In this document: positions 46,022-54,454 of the stretch, in pieces
How positions within the stretch are numbered: position 1 is the first letter of the stretch
How the letters are laid out: each line of letters begins with the position of its first letter
DNA from: Aureispira sp. CCB-QB1
Lineage (GTDB): Bacteria; Bacteroidota; Bacteroidia; Chitinophagales; Saprospiraceae
Assembly (NCBI RefSeq): GCF_000724545.1
Contig: NZ_JHBV01000016.1
Span: 391,075 to 455,074, forward strand
Direction: 5' to 3'
DNA length: 64,000 nt
Position numbers and translations under genes: made by a program
The notes under the pieces: model-generated
The model's input: only the letters and a program-made list of their open reading frames with translations
Databases searched by the model: none
Told to the model about the DNA's origin: nothing

Positions 46022-47725
46022 ATGCAAAAACGCTGGGAATTTACAGAATATGATGTTACCGAAGCTACAGAACTACACCAGCAATTAAAAATTCACCCTA
46101 TCTTTTGTCAATTACTAGTCCAAAGAGGCATCAACAATTTTGATGCCGCCAAGAAATTCTTTCGCCCTCAATTGAGTCATTTACACGATCCTTTTTTAAT
46201 GAAGGGAATGGAAGACGCAATCCAACGAATAGGACAAGCCATTATCAAAAAAGAACCCATTCTAATTTATGGCGACTACGATGTAGATGGAACTAGTTCT
46301 GTTGCTCTGCTGTATCGTTTTTTTTCTAAATATCACCCACACCTACACCGATACCTACCAGACCGTTACAAAGAAGGCTACGGCATTTCTATCAAAGGGA
46401 TCGAATACGCTGCCACACATCAATGTACCTTGATTATCGCTTTAGATTGTGGTATCAAAGCCCATGAGGCCATTCAGTTTGCCAATCAAAAACAAATTGA
46501 TGTGATTGTTTGTGATCATCATTTGCCTAGAGAAGAATTGCCTCAGGCCTATGCCATTCTCAATCCCAAACAAAAGGACTGCCCGTATCCGTACAAAGAA
46601 TTGAGTGGTTGTGCCATTGGCTTCAAATTAATTGAAGGGTTTGCACAGCTTTACAATATATCATTTGAGCAAGAAGTAAAGCCTATTCTTGACTTGGTAG
46701 CGATCAGCCTAGCCTGTGATTTTGTACCATTAACAGGAGAAAATAGAGTATTAAGTTTTTATGGATTGCAGCAGCTAAACGAAAATCCTAGATTGGGTTT
46801 AAAAACATTAATGGATTTATTAGGTAAAACCAATACTTATTCTGTTAGAGATGTTGTTTTTGGATTGGGTCCTTTACTCAATGCAGCAGGTCGGTTAGTA
46901 CATGCTAGCAAAGCTGTCGATTTATTGATTGCACAAGAGGAAGAATCAGCAAAAAAACTAGCTAAAGAATTGCTAGCAATCAACCAAGAACGTAGGGATA
47001 TTGAATGGAATATGGTGGTAGAAGCCAAGCAAACTGTACAAGATGACATTATTTTTGCAGAAAAAAAAGCAATTGTTTTATTCAAAGAAAACTGGCACAA
47101 AGGCGTTGTTGGGATTGTTGCTTCCAAAATGGTAGATCAGTTTCACAAACCAACGATTGTTTTCACCGCCTCCAACGGTCGCATTGTTGGTTCTGCCCGT
47201 TCTATACAAGGATTTGACATTTATCAAGCTATTGCTCAATGCAAAGATTTATTGGTCAACTATGGTGGTCATCAATATGCTGCGGGACTTAGTTTAAAAC
47301 CCTCTAACTTAGAAGAGTTCACGCAACGTTTTCAACGGATTGTTGCTCAAAATATCCATCCCTTACAAGAACAAGCTACTCAATACATTGATGCTACCTT
47401 GTCCTTCTCTGCTATTAATGATAAATTTTGGCAACTACTGCAACAATTTGCTCCTTTTGGTCCGCAAAATATGCGTCCTGTATTTTCTTCGAAACATCTC
47501 AAAGATACAGGTTATTCCAAATTATTAAAAAACCGTCATCTCAAATTAGTTCTTCAAGAAGAAAAAGGAACAACAATGGAAGGAATTGCCTTTGGTTTGG
47601 GAGAATATATTCACGACCTTCAAGCCAAAAAACCATTTGAAATGTGTTATGTTATTGAGGAAAATAGCTTTAAAGGGAAATCCAAATTGCAACTGAATGT
47701 CAAAGATTTGCGTTTTAGATCCTAA
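46022..47725 (+). CDS. recJ: Single-stranded-DNA-specific exonuclease RecJ
   Basis: RecJ degrades single-stranded DNA 5' to 3' in recombination and mismatch repair. The DHH phosphoesterase motifs are intact: DYDVDG (85-90), ALDCG, CDHHLP (165-170) and LNPKQ. The DHHA1 domain has GGHQYAAGLS, and the C-terminal OB-type domain ends in KLQLNVKDLRF. The 567-residue length is usual. It is a single-gene unit with a divergent neighbour upstream and a convergent ABC ATPase downstream. Confidence 0.94.
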   Translation: MQKRWEFTEYDVTEATELHQQLKIHPIFCQLLVQRGINNFDAAKKFFRPQLSHLHDPFLMKGMEDAIQRIGQAIIKKEPILIYGDYDVDGTSSVALLYRFFSKYHPHLHRYLPDRYKEGYGISIKGIEYAATHQCTLIIALDCGIKAHEAIQFANQKQIDVIVCDHHLPREELPQAYAILNPKQKDCPYPYKELSGCAIGFKLIEGFAQLYNISFEQEVKPILDLVAISLACDFVPLTGENRVLSFYGLQQLNENPRLGLKTLMDLLGKTNTYSVRDVVFGLGPLLNAAGRLVHASKAVDLLIAQEEESAKKLAKELLAINQERRDIEWNMVVEAKQTVQDDIIFAEKKAIVLFKENWHKGVVGIVASKMVDQFHKPTIVFTASNGRIVGSARSIQGFDIYQAIAQCKDLLVNYGGHQYAAGLSLKPSNLEEFTQRFQRIVAQNIHPLQEQATQYIDATLSFSAINDKFWQLLQQFAPFGPQNMRPVFSSKHLKDTGYSKLLKNRHLKLVLQEEKGTTMEGIAFGLGEYIHDLQAKKPFEMCYVIEENSFKGKSKLQLNVKDLRFRS

Positions 47726-47802
47726 TATAATGTATTTATTGCCCTTTAATCAGCTAGCCGTCAAGAACTATAAAGAGTTAACACAATGCTCCTAATGTAA
47801 CG

Positions 47803-48690
47803 TTAAGAAGTACGTTCCAAAAACTCTGCTTCTAAGCTTTTTTTGCGTACATGTAGATGACTTAACACAACTCCTTTGTTAAACAGAGCCGTATTGAGAT
47901 CTGTTGCTGTTGTCTCTGAAGACATTTTCAAAGCTAAGATAGGACCGTCTTCTTTTATATCTGTTACAAAGTTAAACTCTGACAGCGTGTTTTTTAGTTG
48001 TTCCAAATCAGGGGCACTTACTTCAATAATTGGTTCGCCTCCCAAAATCTCTGACACACTCCCCGCAGCGATAAGGTCGCCATATTTTAGGATAGCAACA
48101 TGATTACAAACTTTTTCTACTTCATCAATAATATGACTTGCCAATAAAATGGTCTTGCCCCTTGTTCCTATTTCAATCAACAAGTTACGTACTTCGACAA
48201 TTCCTTGTGGATCTAAGCCATTCGTTGGCTCATCAAAAATTAAGACCTCTGGATCGCCAATTAGTGCCCCAGCAATGGCCAAACGCTGTTTCATTCCCAA
48301 AGAATAAGCCGTAAATGGAGAATCGACACGTCCTTGTAGTCCCACCAATTCTATTAAAGCAGGAATTTGCTTTGGATCAGCATGTTTGATGTGCGCTACA
48401 ATTTCTAAATTTTTCTGCGCATTCATATAAGGATAAAAATTAGGCGTTTCTAATATAGCGCCTATCCGCTGACGAGTTTTGGCAGAAGGTGCTTCATCAA
48501 ACCAAGTATATTGACCGTTTGTAGGATGAATAATTCCTAGCACCATTCCCAATGTTGTTGTTTTTCCACTACCATTAGGACCTAAAATTCCATAAATGTT
48601 GCCTTTTTCTATGGTAAGGTTTAAGTTATCAACAGCACGTAGGGTTTTGTTGTAAATTTTAGTCAGTCCATTGGTTTGTAAAACACTCAT
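47803..48690 (-). CDS. ABC transporter ATP-binding protein
   Basis: Walker A is GPNGSGKTT near residue 40, the signature is YSLGMKQRL, and Walker B with catalytic Glu is LIFDEPTNGLDP, followed by the switch His in LASHIIDEVE. The roughly 295-residue length with a C-terminal extension fits ATPases of ABC-2 type exporters (GldA/CcmA/NatA-like). No permease gene is next to it in the window: upstream on the same strand is an LRR protein. Substrate and partner are unknown. Confidence 0.9.
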   Translation of the reverse strand: MSVLQTNGLTKIYNKTLRAVDNLNLTIEKGNIYGILGPNGSGKTTTLGMVLGIIHPTNGQYTWFDEAPSAKTRQRIGAILETPNFYPYMNAQKNLEIVAHIKHADPKQIPALIELVGLQGRVDSPFTAYSLGMKQRLAIAGALIGDPEVLIFDEPTNGLDPQGIVEVRNLLIEIGTRGKTILLASHIIDEVEKVCNHVAILKYGDLIAAGSVSEILGGEPIIEVSAPDLEQLKNTLSEFNFVTDIKEDGPILALKMSSETTATDLNTALFNKGVVLSHLHVRKKSLEAEFLERTS

Positions 48691-48774
48691 TATTTCTAAT
48701 TTTTACTGTTTTTTATCTGTAGTAGTTAGAGCATCATTATAATCCATACCACGCAATAGTGCTACTTTGTATGT

Positions 48775-50439
48775 TTATTTTGACAGAAATATTCTATAAT
48801 CTGATATTAATTCGAATAAATCTCTTGGCACAAAGGAAATTGGATTGTCACGCAAGTCTATTTCCTCTAAGTTAGGCAATTGCAACAATAAATCAACGTC
48901 AGGAAATTGCCGAAAGTTGCAAGATCGTAAATTAAGTCGACGAATGGTCTTAAAATAACGAATAGATTTAGGCAGTCGATTTAATTTCGGCAAGATACTC
49001 AATGTAATCGTATCTTCTTTTAAAAATTGATCCAACCATTTTTTTTCATCTTCTTCGTTACTATATTCTAAAATATAAGTATAAGCCACTCCGTACTGCT
49101 GAAACAAACGATGCGCTATCTTCAAACCATCCCACGCCTCTGTTTGATTGGTAATATTTTTGATCCCTTGAAAAATAACATGCTCTGTTTTACTGGGTGT
49201 ATAAAACTGAAATGAAGCACTAGGCAGAGTCAGCTGTTCAAAATTAGGAATTCTACGATAAAAAGCCTCTTTAATAGCATTTCTGAGGCGACTATTGCCC
49301 GCATCAACAGCAGTATAAGCCATTAATAAATCGGTCAGCATATTGTCTAACAAAGCGTTGTCTTTAGATAATTGGAGTGCCAAAGCAATATTCTCATTTT
49401 GATTGCTCTGCAATAATTCCAGTAATTTTTGACGATGTTCTGCCAACCAATCGGCAGGCTGCTTCGGAGATAAAAAGGCTAATGCTTCTTTTTCTGATAC
49501 AAAAAATAAATCGTCGTGCAAGAGTTCTAAGAGTTGTTTGGTGATCGTCCTTCCTAAGACCACATGTGTTGTCGTAGGTTCTATTTGATTGAACAAGATG
49601 TTTGGATTATCTAAACTCTCTATATCCATCCATTCTGTTGTTCCTAAAATGCTAATGTTACTTTCTTCTTTTAATGGTTTGGAATACGTTGTAGTGATGT
49701 ATGTTCTTACGACTTGAGAAAAGGTAACGTAATTGACTAATAATAGAGGGAGTACATCTGCCCGACTTTGCAAACAAGTTTCTGTAAACAATATTTCAAA
49801 AGCAGCTTTTTTAGTTTTCAAGGTTGCTTTTTGCTTCGTTAGATGCCTCAATACTTTAAAAAATAAATCTAAGCGACGGGTGGGTAGTTTTAAGCGGAAC
49901 TCCAAATCCAATTGCTTCACTTTTTGTAGTTGTTCCATTTCTAACAATACTTCGGGGAAAGTCTCAAAACGATTATTGGTACAACTCAAATTTTTTAGCT
50001 TTTTGAGCTTAGCGAATGTAGAGGGCAGTTTTTCTAAAGGATTGAAGCCCAACTCTAACTGTTCTAAGTTTTGTAATTGCTCTATTTCTATTGGCAATGT
50101 TTGTAAGCCATTGCCTTTTAAATTAAGTGTTTTAAGTTGGGGCAACTGAGTCAAAACGATTGGAAATGAGTTGAGTTGATTATTGGCAAGATTGAGTGTT
50201 TCTAAATTTTGTAATGCTTTAAAGTTGGAAGGCAACTGTTGTAACTTGTTGTGTGATAGATCTAAATGTCGCAATTTATTAAATTGAGTGATACACTCGC
50301 CTAAATCTTCTATCTTGTTATAACTTAAATCCAAGTTACAAACCCAAGCTGCGTTTTCCTGGATATAGTCAGGAATTTTATCTACATTTTGATTAGAATG
50401 AACAAATAAAATGTCTTTGTTAGAATACTCGTCTGCCAT
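48775..50439 (-). CDS. Cytosolic leucine-rich repeat protein with central unclassified domain
   Basis: There is no signal peptide. Residues about 30-190 contain six to seven LRRs of the short bacterial type (L-x-x-L-x-L-x-x-N-x-L-x-x-L-P). Residues about 190-490 are a helical region with a segment THVVLGRTITKQLLELLHDDLFFVSEKEALAFL that looks BRCT-like. The last 65 residues return to LRRs (IRRLNLRSCNFRQFPD, LEEIDLRDNPISFVP). Such LRR proteins are probably protein-binding scaffolds. The gene is upstream of the ABC ATPase on the same strand (84-base gap), so the two may be co-transcribed. Confidence 0.82.
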   Translation of the reverse strand: MADEYSNKDILFVHSNQNVDKIPDYIQENAAWVCNLDLSYNKIEDLGECITQFNKLRHLDLSHNKLQQLPSNFKALQNLETLNLANNQLNSFPIVLTQLPQLKTLNLKGNGLQTLPIEIEQLQNLEQLELGFNPLEKLPSTFAKLKKLKNLSCTNNRFETFPEVLLEMEQLQKVKQLDLEFRLKLPTRRLDLFFKVLRHLTKQKATLKTKKAAFEILFTETCLQSRADVLPLLLVNYVTFSQVVRTYITTTYSKPLKEESNISILGTTEWMDIESLDNPNILFNQIEPTTTHVVLGRTITKQLLELLHDDLFFVSEKEALAFLSPKQPADWLAEHRQKLLELLQSNQNENIALALQLSKDNALLDNMLTDLLMAYTAVDAGNSRLRNAIKEAFYRRIPNFEQLTLPSASFQFYTPSKTEHVIFQGIKNITNQTEAWDGLKIAHRLFQQYGVAYTYILEYSNEEDEKKWLDQFLKEDTITLSILPKLNRLPKSIRYFKTIRRLNLRSCNFRQFPDVDLLLQLPNLEEIDLRDNPISFVPRDLFELISDYRIFLSK

Positions 50440-50529
50440 AATGTGTACAAGATTGGAAATAGCGGATGCTGATGATTAAAAATACCTATTTTTATGAGAA
50501 TAATCATTTTTATTCGTCTACATTTATTT

Positions 50530-50537
50530 TATATTTG
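50530..50537 (+). promoter_or_regulatory. Candidate -7 box for the universal stress protein gene
   Basis: TATATTTG fits the Bacteroidota TAnnTTTG consensus and lies about 43 bases before the chosen start. No clear -33 TTG lies at the right distance. Confidence 0.35.
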
Positions 50538-50579
50538 CTTAAACAACTTCCACATATCCAATCTTTAAAATTCTATTTT

Positions 50580-51395
50580 ATGAAAAAAATTCTTGTCCCC
50601 ACTGACTTTTCTGAAAATGCAGACAAAGCATTAGACTTTGCCTTGGCTCTAGCAAACAAATTCAATGCAAAATTGCGTCTGGTACATACTTACAACACAA
50701 GTGCCCCTGCTGGTCATTTGGGCAGCATTAATCGTGTCGTCAAGGAGGACAGAGAAAAAGAAATGGCAGCTTTTGTTAAAGCAACCCAAGAAAGTATTTC
50801 TTTTGATTTGGATATAAAAGGACGTTGTAAAAAAGGGTATCCAGTAGAAATGATTGAAAGCGAAGCGGAAAGAATTGATGCCGACTTAATTATTATGGGT
50901 ACCTTAGGTGCATCAAACCTTAGCAAACAGGTCATGGGAAGTACAGCGAGTAAGCTAATCAAACATACCCAATTCCCTGTTTTGGCAATTCCTAGAGATA
51001 CGCACTATTCTGATATTAAGAATATTGTTGTTGCTGTTGATGCCTTGACTATGTCTGTCCTAAATACGTTGAATCCAATGATTGACATTGCTCAAAAATC
51101 TAACCTCAATATAGAGTTGGTGCATGTGTCTAATCAACAAATTCATACTGACATTGATCCAACCATCAAAGAATATTTAAATGGCTTGGCTGTTCCTTTT
51201 AATTACACAAAAATTCAATCTGACCAAATTTTGGAAAGTATTCTCACATTTGCACATGAAAAAGGAAATAGTGTCCTGTGCTTAGTCTCTAGACAGCGTG
51301 GCTGGTTTGAGAACTTGTTCCATAGTAGCGTCAGTCAACAAGTTGCTTTGAAGTCTGATTTGCCTTTGTTGATTTTGCAAGATCAGAATGCTTAG
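50580..51395 (+). CDS. Universal stress protein with two UspA domains
   Basis: The ATG at 50580 begins the first UspA domain exactly (MKKILVPTDFSENADKALDFAL); the longer open frame upstream is not needed. Domain one (residues 1-140) carries the nucleotide-binding pattern IIMGTLGASNLSKQVMGSTASKLIKHTQFPVLAIP. Domain two (145-271) is diverged and ends SVSQQVALKSDLPLLIL, with its glycine loop largely lost. Tandem Usp proteins of about 275 residues are common in Bacteroidota and respond to starvation or redox stress. It is cytosolic and monocistronic, with a terminator 35 bases downstream. Confidence 0.9.
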   Translation: MKKILVPTDFSENADKALDFALALANKFNAKLRLVHTYNTSAPAGHLGSINRVVKEDREKEMAAFVKATQESISFDLDIKGRCKKGYPVEMIESEAERIDADLIIMGTLGASNLSKQVMGSTASKLIKHTQFPVLAIPRDTHYSDIKNIVVAVDALTMSVLNTLNPMIDIAQKSNLNIELVHVSNQQIHTDIDPTIKEYLNGLAVPFNYTKIQSDQILESILTFAHEKGNSVLCLVSRQRGWFENLFHSSVSQQVALKSDLPLLILQDQNA

Positions 51396-51428
51396 ATAGC
51401 AATTTTCAACTCTAATAATAACTCTACA

Positions 51429-51467
51429 AATGGTGATTTTCGTCTATGAAAATCGCCATTTTTTTAT
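51429..51467 (+). terminator. Intrinsic terminator after the universal stress protein gene
   Basis: AATGGTGATTTT pairs with AAAATCGCCATT (one G-U pair) and is followed by seven T residues. Confidence 0.85.
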
Positions 51468-51508
51468 AGTAACGTCATTAGCTTAAATTATATTTTGTAC
51501 TAGATTTG

Positions 51509-51818
51509 ACAGTTATTCTCGGTTTGTAAAAAGTTTAATATGATAGCTAAAAATGCTGTTTTTTTGTTCTTTTACTGCGTGAGCCTTCGGGTTTTCTATT
51601 TTTTATAATGCCAGAGGTCCTTCGGATTGCTTCCCTTCGGTCGCAACTATAAAAAATCACGAAAACTTAGCCAGATGTCATAACAACGGCAAAGCCCTCA
51701 TGCAATAATTTTCCATAATACCCAACAAGCAAATCAATTGTAAATAAATGATAGTTAGCCTATTATTAATTTTATCACAAAAAACATATTAAAAAATAAA
51801 CAAACCGAGAATTGCTGT
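51509..51818. repeat. 310-bp MITE-like element with long imperfect terminal inverted repeats
   Basis: The outer 19 bases at each end (ACAGTTATTCTCGGTTTGT at 51509, complement at 51800-51818) match at 17 positions, including 13 perfect. The similarity continues, ungapped, to 27 of 35 bases, through a shared TTTAATATG. An inner inverted repeat pairs GTTTTCTATTTTTTATA near 51593 with a segment near 51642-51660. There is no open frame of note inside. The rest of the gap up to 52104 shows nothing else. Confidence 0.7.
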
Positions 51819-52104
51819 AGATTTGATGAATCTAAATTCAAAAGATTGACAAAATGCTGAGTAATAGTGCGGAATTCTTACTTAACACTTTGATTGTTTA
51901 TATGTTAAGAAATGCTAAAGTTTTGACACCTAGGAACAAATTGGGCTCTTTCTGTAGTTTGTATAGTGGTTTAGAAAACGAGCATAGGCTCTAATCTTGA
52001 CTCTATGGTTAAATACAAATTTATATTGTTCATTTACAATAACTAACACCCCACACACTAGAGTCGTGTATCACAAACGTTGGTTATACAAAACAACTCA
52101 AATT

Positions 52105-52389
52105 ATGTCAACCAAGTATCAAAATTCAAATACACAAGCATTCTCAACCTTAGCCTGGATTTCTTTTGGCGTTTCTTTCATTGGAATGGTCATTGGGCTA
52201 ATTTATCTACAAATGGATATCTATCAAAAAGCCTTTATTGGAATGACCTATCTATTCAGTATTTCATCTTGTTTTGTATTGGCAAAAGTGGTTAGAGACA
52301 AGCAAGAGAGTGAAGATTATGTCAAAAAAATAGAAAATGCTAAGACCGAGCAGATGCTCAGCAAATACATTGGCACAGAAGAAAGTTAA
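52105..52389 (+). CDS. YiaA/YiaB-like two-helix membrane protein
   Basis: The ATG at 52105 gives a 94-residue protein with two transmembrane helices (FSTLAWISFGVSFIGMVIGLIYL and KAFIGMTYLFSISSCFVLAK) joined by a short polar turn with QMDIYQ. It is followed by VVRDKQESEDY and a charged tail. The helix-turn-helix and the L-A-K-x-x-R-D-K motif match the YiaAB inner-membrane family of unknown function. It is monocistronic, closed by the terminator at 52408-52448, which overlaps the end of convergent psuG. Confidence 0.82.
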   Translation: MSTKYQNSNTQAFSTLAWISFGVSFIGMVIGLIYLQMDIYQKAFIGMTYLFSISSCFVLAKVVRDKQESEDYVKKIENAKTEQMLSKYIGTEES

Positions 52390-52407
52390 ATCAAAATATC
52401 ATTTTCA

Positions 52408-52448
52408 GACGCTCCTAAGCTTTGCTCTTAGGAGCGTCATTTTTTTTA
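52408..52448 (+). terminator. Strong terminator overlapping the 3' end of psuG
   Basis: GACGCTCCTAAG / CTTAGGAGCGTC form a perfect 12-pair stem with a 7-base loop, followed by a T-tract. The psuG stop codon (complement of 52415-52417) lies inside the left arm. Confidence 0.9.
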
Positions 52449-53356
52449 TGACATAAAGCCACAGCTATCTGAGCTGCCAACTGAGCATTGTTATAAACCA
52501 ACTCTATATTCGACGCTAAACTTCTCCCTTCGGTCAATGCTTTCACCTTTGCTAGTAGAAATGGGGTATTCTCTTTTCCTTTAATTCCCAACTGCTTGGC
52601 TTCTTCTATTGCTAATTCAATATTTTGCATCATATAATCGTAGTCTAGCTCTTTTTCTTTGGGAATAGGATTGGCAATAACGACACCTCCATCTAGTCCC
52701 ATGCGCCACTTTGTTTCTAAAAAATCAGCTATAGTAGTCGGGTGATCCAGTTGATAGTCCACAGCAAAGCCACTTTTTTGAGTATAAAAAGCAGGCAATT
52801 CTTGGGTTCGATACCCCACAACAGGCACTCCATGCGTCTCCAAATATTCTAACGTCAATCCTAAATCCAAAATAGCCTTGATTCCAGCGCAAACTACTGC
52901 TACATTTGTTTTTGCTAGTTCTTGCAAATCAGCAGAAACATCAAAAGAAGTGGCGGCACCACGATGCACACCTCCTATACCACCAGTGGCAAAAACCTCA
53001 ATACCAGCCATTTTTGCCGCTATCATCGTCGACGCAACTGTTGTTGCTCCATCTATTCCTTGAGAGATCAAATAAGGAATATCTCTTCGACTAGCCTTAA
53101 CAACAGCTTGCCCTTTTTGTCCCAAATATTCGATTTCGGATTTTGTCAACCCTACTTTGAACATGCCATCCATAATGGCAACGGTAGCAGGAACAGCTCC
53201 ATTCTTTCGAACCAAACGCTCTACTTCCATAGCCGTTTCTAGGTTCTGAGGAAAAGGCATTCCATGCGAAATAATGGTAGACTCTAATGCTACTACAGGT
53301 TGATTTTTTTGAATAGCATTGCTTACTTCTTCATTAATTTCTAAATACGGTTTCAT
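52415..53356 (-). CDS. psuG: Pseudouridine-5'-phosphate glycosidase
   Basis: PsuG cleaves the C-glycosidic bond of pseudouridine 5'-phosphate to uracil and ribose 5-phosphate. Family landmarks include VVALESTIISHGMPFPQNLETA, ATVAIMDGMFKVGL, VKASRRDIPY (bearing a conserved Lys), TTVASTMIAAKMAGIEVFATGGIGGVHRG and CAGIKAILDLGLTLEYLETHGVPV. At 313 residues it is the stand-alone glycosidase; no PsuK kinase domain or gene is adjacent. It is cytosolic. Its last codons lie within the terminator of the convergent YiaA-like gene. Confidence 0.93.
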   Translation of the reverse strand: MKPYLEINEEVSNAIQKNQPVVALESTIISHGMPFPQNLETAMEVERLVRKNGAVPATVAIMDGMFKVGLTKSEIEYLGQKGQAVVKASRRDIPYLISQGIDGATTVASTMIAAKMAGIEVFATGGIGGVHRGAATSFDVSADLQELAKTNVAVVCAGIKAILDLGLTLEYLETHGVPVVGYRTQELPAFYTQKSGFAVDYQLDHPTTIADFLETKWRMGLDGGVVIANPIPKEKELDYDYMMQNIELAIEEAKQLGIKGKENTPFLLAKVKALTEGRSLASNIELVYNNAQLAAQIAVALCHKKNDAPKSKA

Positions 53357-53410
53357 TGATAAGAAATTGTAAAAAATTCTATAGAATAAACTGTCGTAAC
53401 AATCAAACAG

Positions 53411-53480
53411 TAGTTTTTCGTGAGCGCTGCGCTTTTAGTTAGCTTTGTTACTCCCTGCGAACCGAGCTATTGATCCAATA
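53411..53480. repeat. Rearranged copy of the dispersed repeat, R11
   Basis: Bases 53418-53456 are the exact reverse complement of 3449-3487 (39 bp). The adjoining 53458-53470 (GCGAACCGAGCTA) matches 3418-3430 in the direct orientation. The two modules are therefore in opposite relative orientation compared with R1. Confidence 0.88.
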
Positions 53481-53488
53481 GTTATATA

Positions 53489-54394
53489 CTAAAAAGGGAG
53501 TTTTTCACTATACACAGGTATTTTTGCTTCAAATAGCCTTTTCAATTTTTCTAAAATCTGATTGTCGCTTTTATTTTCAATTACTCTCCCATCAATCACC
53601 ACAATCGGAGTCAACTCCCCCATAGTTCCAGTACAAAAAACTTCATCAGCACCATAAAACTCTGTCAGAGAAAGATTTTTTTCTACAATTGGTATCCCCG
53701 CTTCATGCGCAATTTCAATAATTAGTCCTCTTGTTATTCCATGCAAACAGGCATCTGCGTGAGGCGTATAAAGACATCCATTTTTAACCATAAAAATATT
53801 GGTGCCATTTAATTCTGCCACAAATCCATAAGCATCTAACATTAGAGCGGCATCTGCTCCAGCTACATTCGCTTGTATTTTTGCTAGGATATTGTTCAAT
53901 AAATTGGCATGATGAATTTTAGAGTCCAAATGACGTGGAGAGTTACGTTGTATGTGTGCTGTGATAATTTTAATTCCATTCTTATTATCATAAACCAGTG
54001 GCTTCCATTCAGCTAATACAATCAAACAAGAACCATATTGATTCAATCGAGGATCCATTCCAGAAGTAATTTTTTCCCCTCTTGTCAAAGTTAAACGAAT
54101 ATGCACATCATCCTTCATTCCATTGGCTTCTAAGGTATCAAAGATGGCTTTCTTAATAACAGCTTTGGACGGAATATCTACAAATGCCAATGTTTTGGCG
54201 GAAGTATGCAACCGATCTAAATGCCTATCCAAACAAAAAATCCCCCCTTGATAAACTCTCAAACCTTCCCAGACCGCATCTCCTCCTTGTACAGAGCTAT
54301 CAAAAACAGAAACTTTAGCATCTCCTCTAGGATACAAGCCATCTTTTACATAAACTTGAATGTCTTTATTTTTGGGATTGAGTTTTTGTAACAT
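53489..54394 (-). CDS. Class IV aminotransferase (branched-chain / D-amino-acid type)
   Basis: This PLP enzyme of fold type IV begins VYVKDGLYPRGDAKVSVFDSSVQGGDAVWEGLRVYQG. HLDRLHTSAKTL, the SPRHLDSKIHHANLLNNILA region with the likely PLP-binding Lys, DAYGFVAELNGTNIFMVKNG and ITRGLIIEIA follow. Length (301) and motifs match IlvE-like transaminases; 4-amino-4-deoxychorismate lyase and D-alanine transaminase share the fold, so substrate is uncertain. A sulfotransferase-like gene lies 60 bases upstream on the same strand. The two are probably one operon. Confidence 0.87.
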   Translation of the reverse strand: MLQKLNPKNKDIQVYVKDGLYPRGDAKVSVFDSSVQGGDAVWEGLRVYQGGIFCLDRHLDRLHTSAKTLAFVDIPSKAVIKKAIFDTLEANGMKDDVHIRLTLTRGEKITSGMDPRLNQYGSCLIVLAEWKPLVYDNKNGIKIITAHIQRNSPRHLDSKIHHANLLNNILAKIQANVAGADAALMLDAYGFVAELNGTNIFMVKNGCLYTPHADACLHGITRGLIIEIAHEAGIPIVEKNLSLTEFYGADEVFCTGTMGELTPIVVIDGRVIENKSDNQILEKLKRLFEAKIPVYSEKLPF

Positions 54395-54454
54395 ATATTT
54401 CTTGTTTTAGAAGTGAATAGAATACTCTTTTAGGAACTATTTACAAGGTTATTA

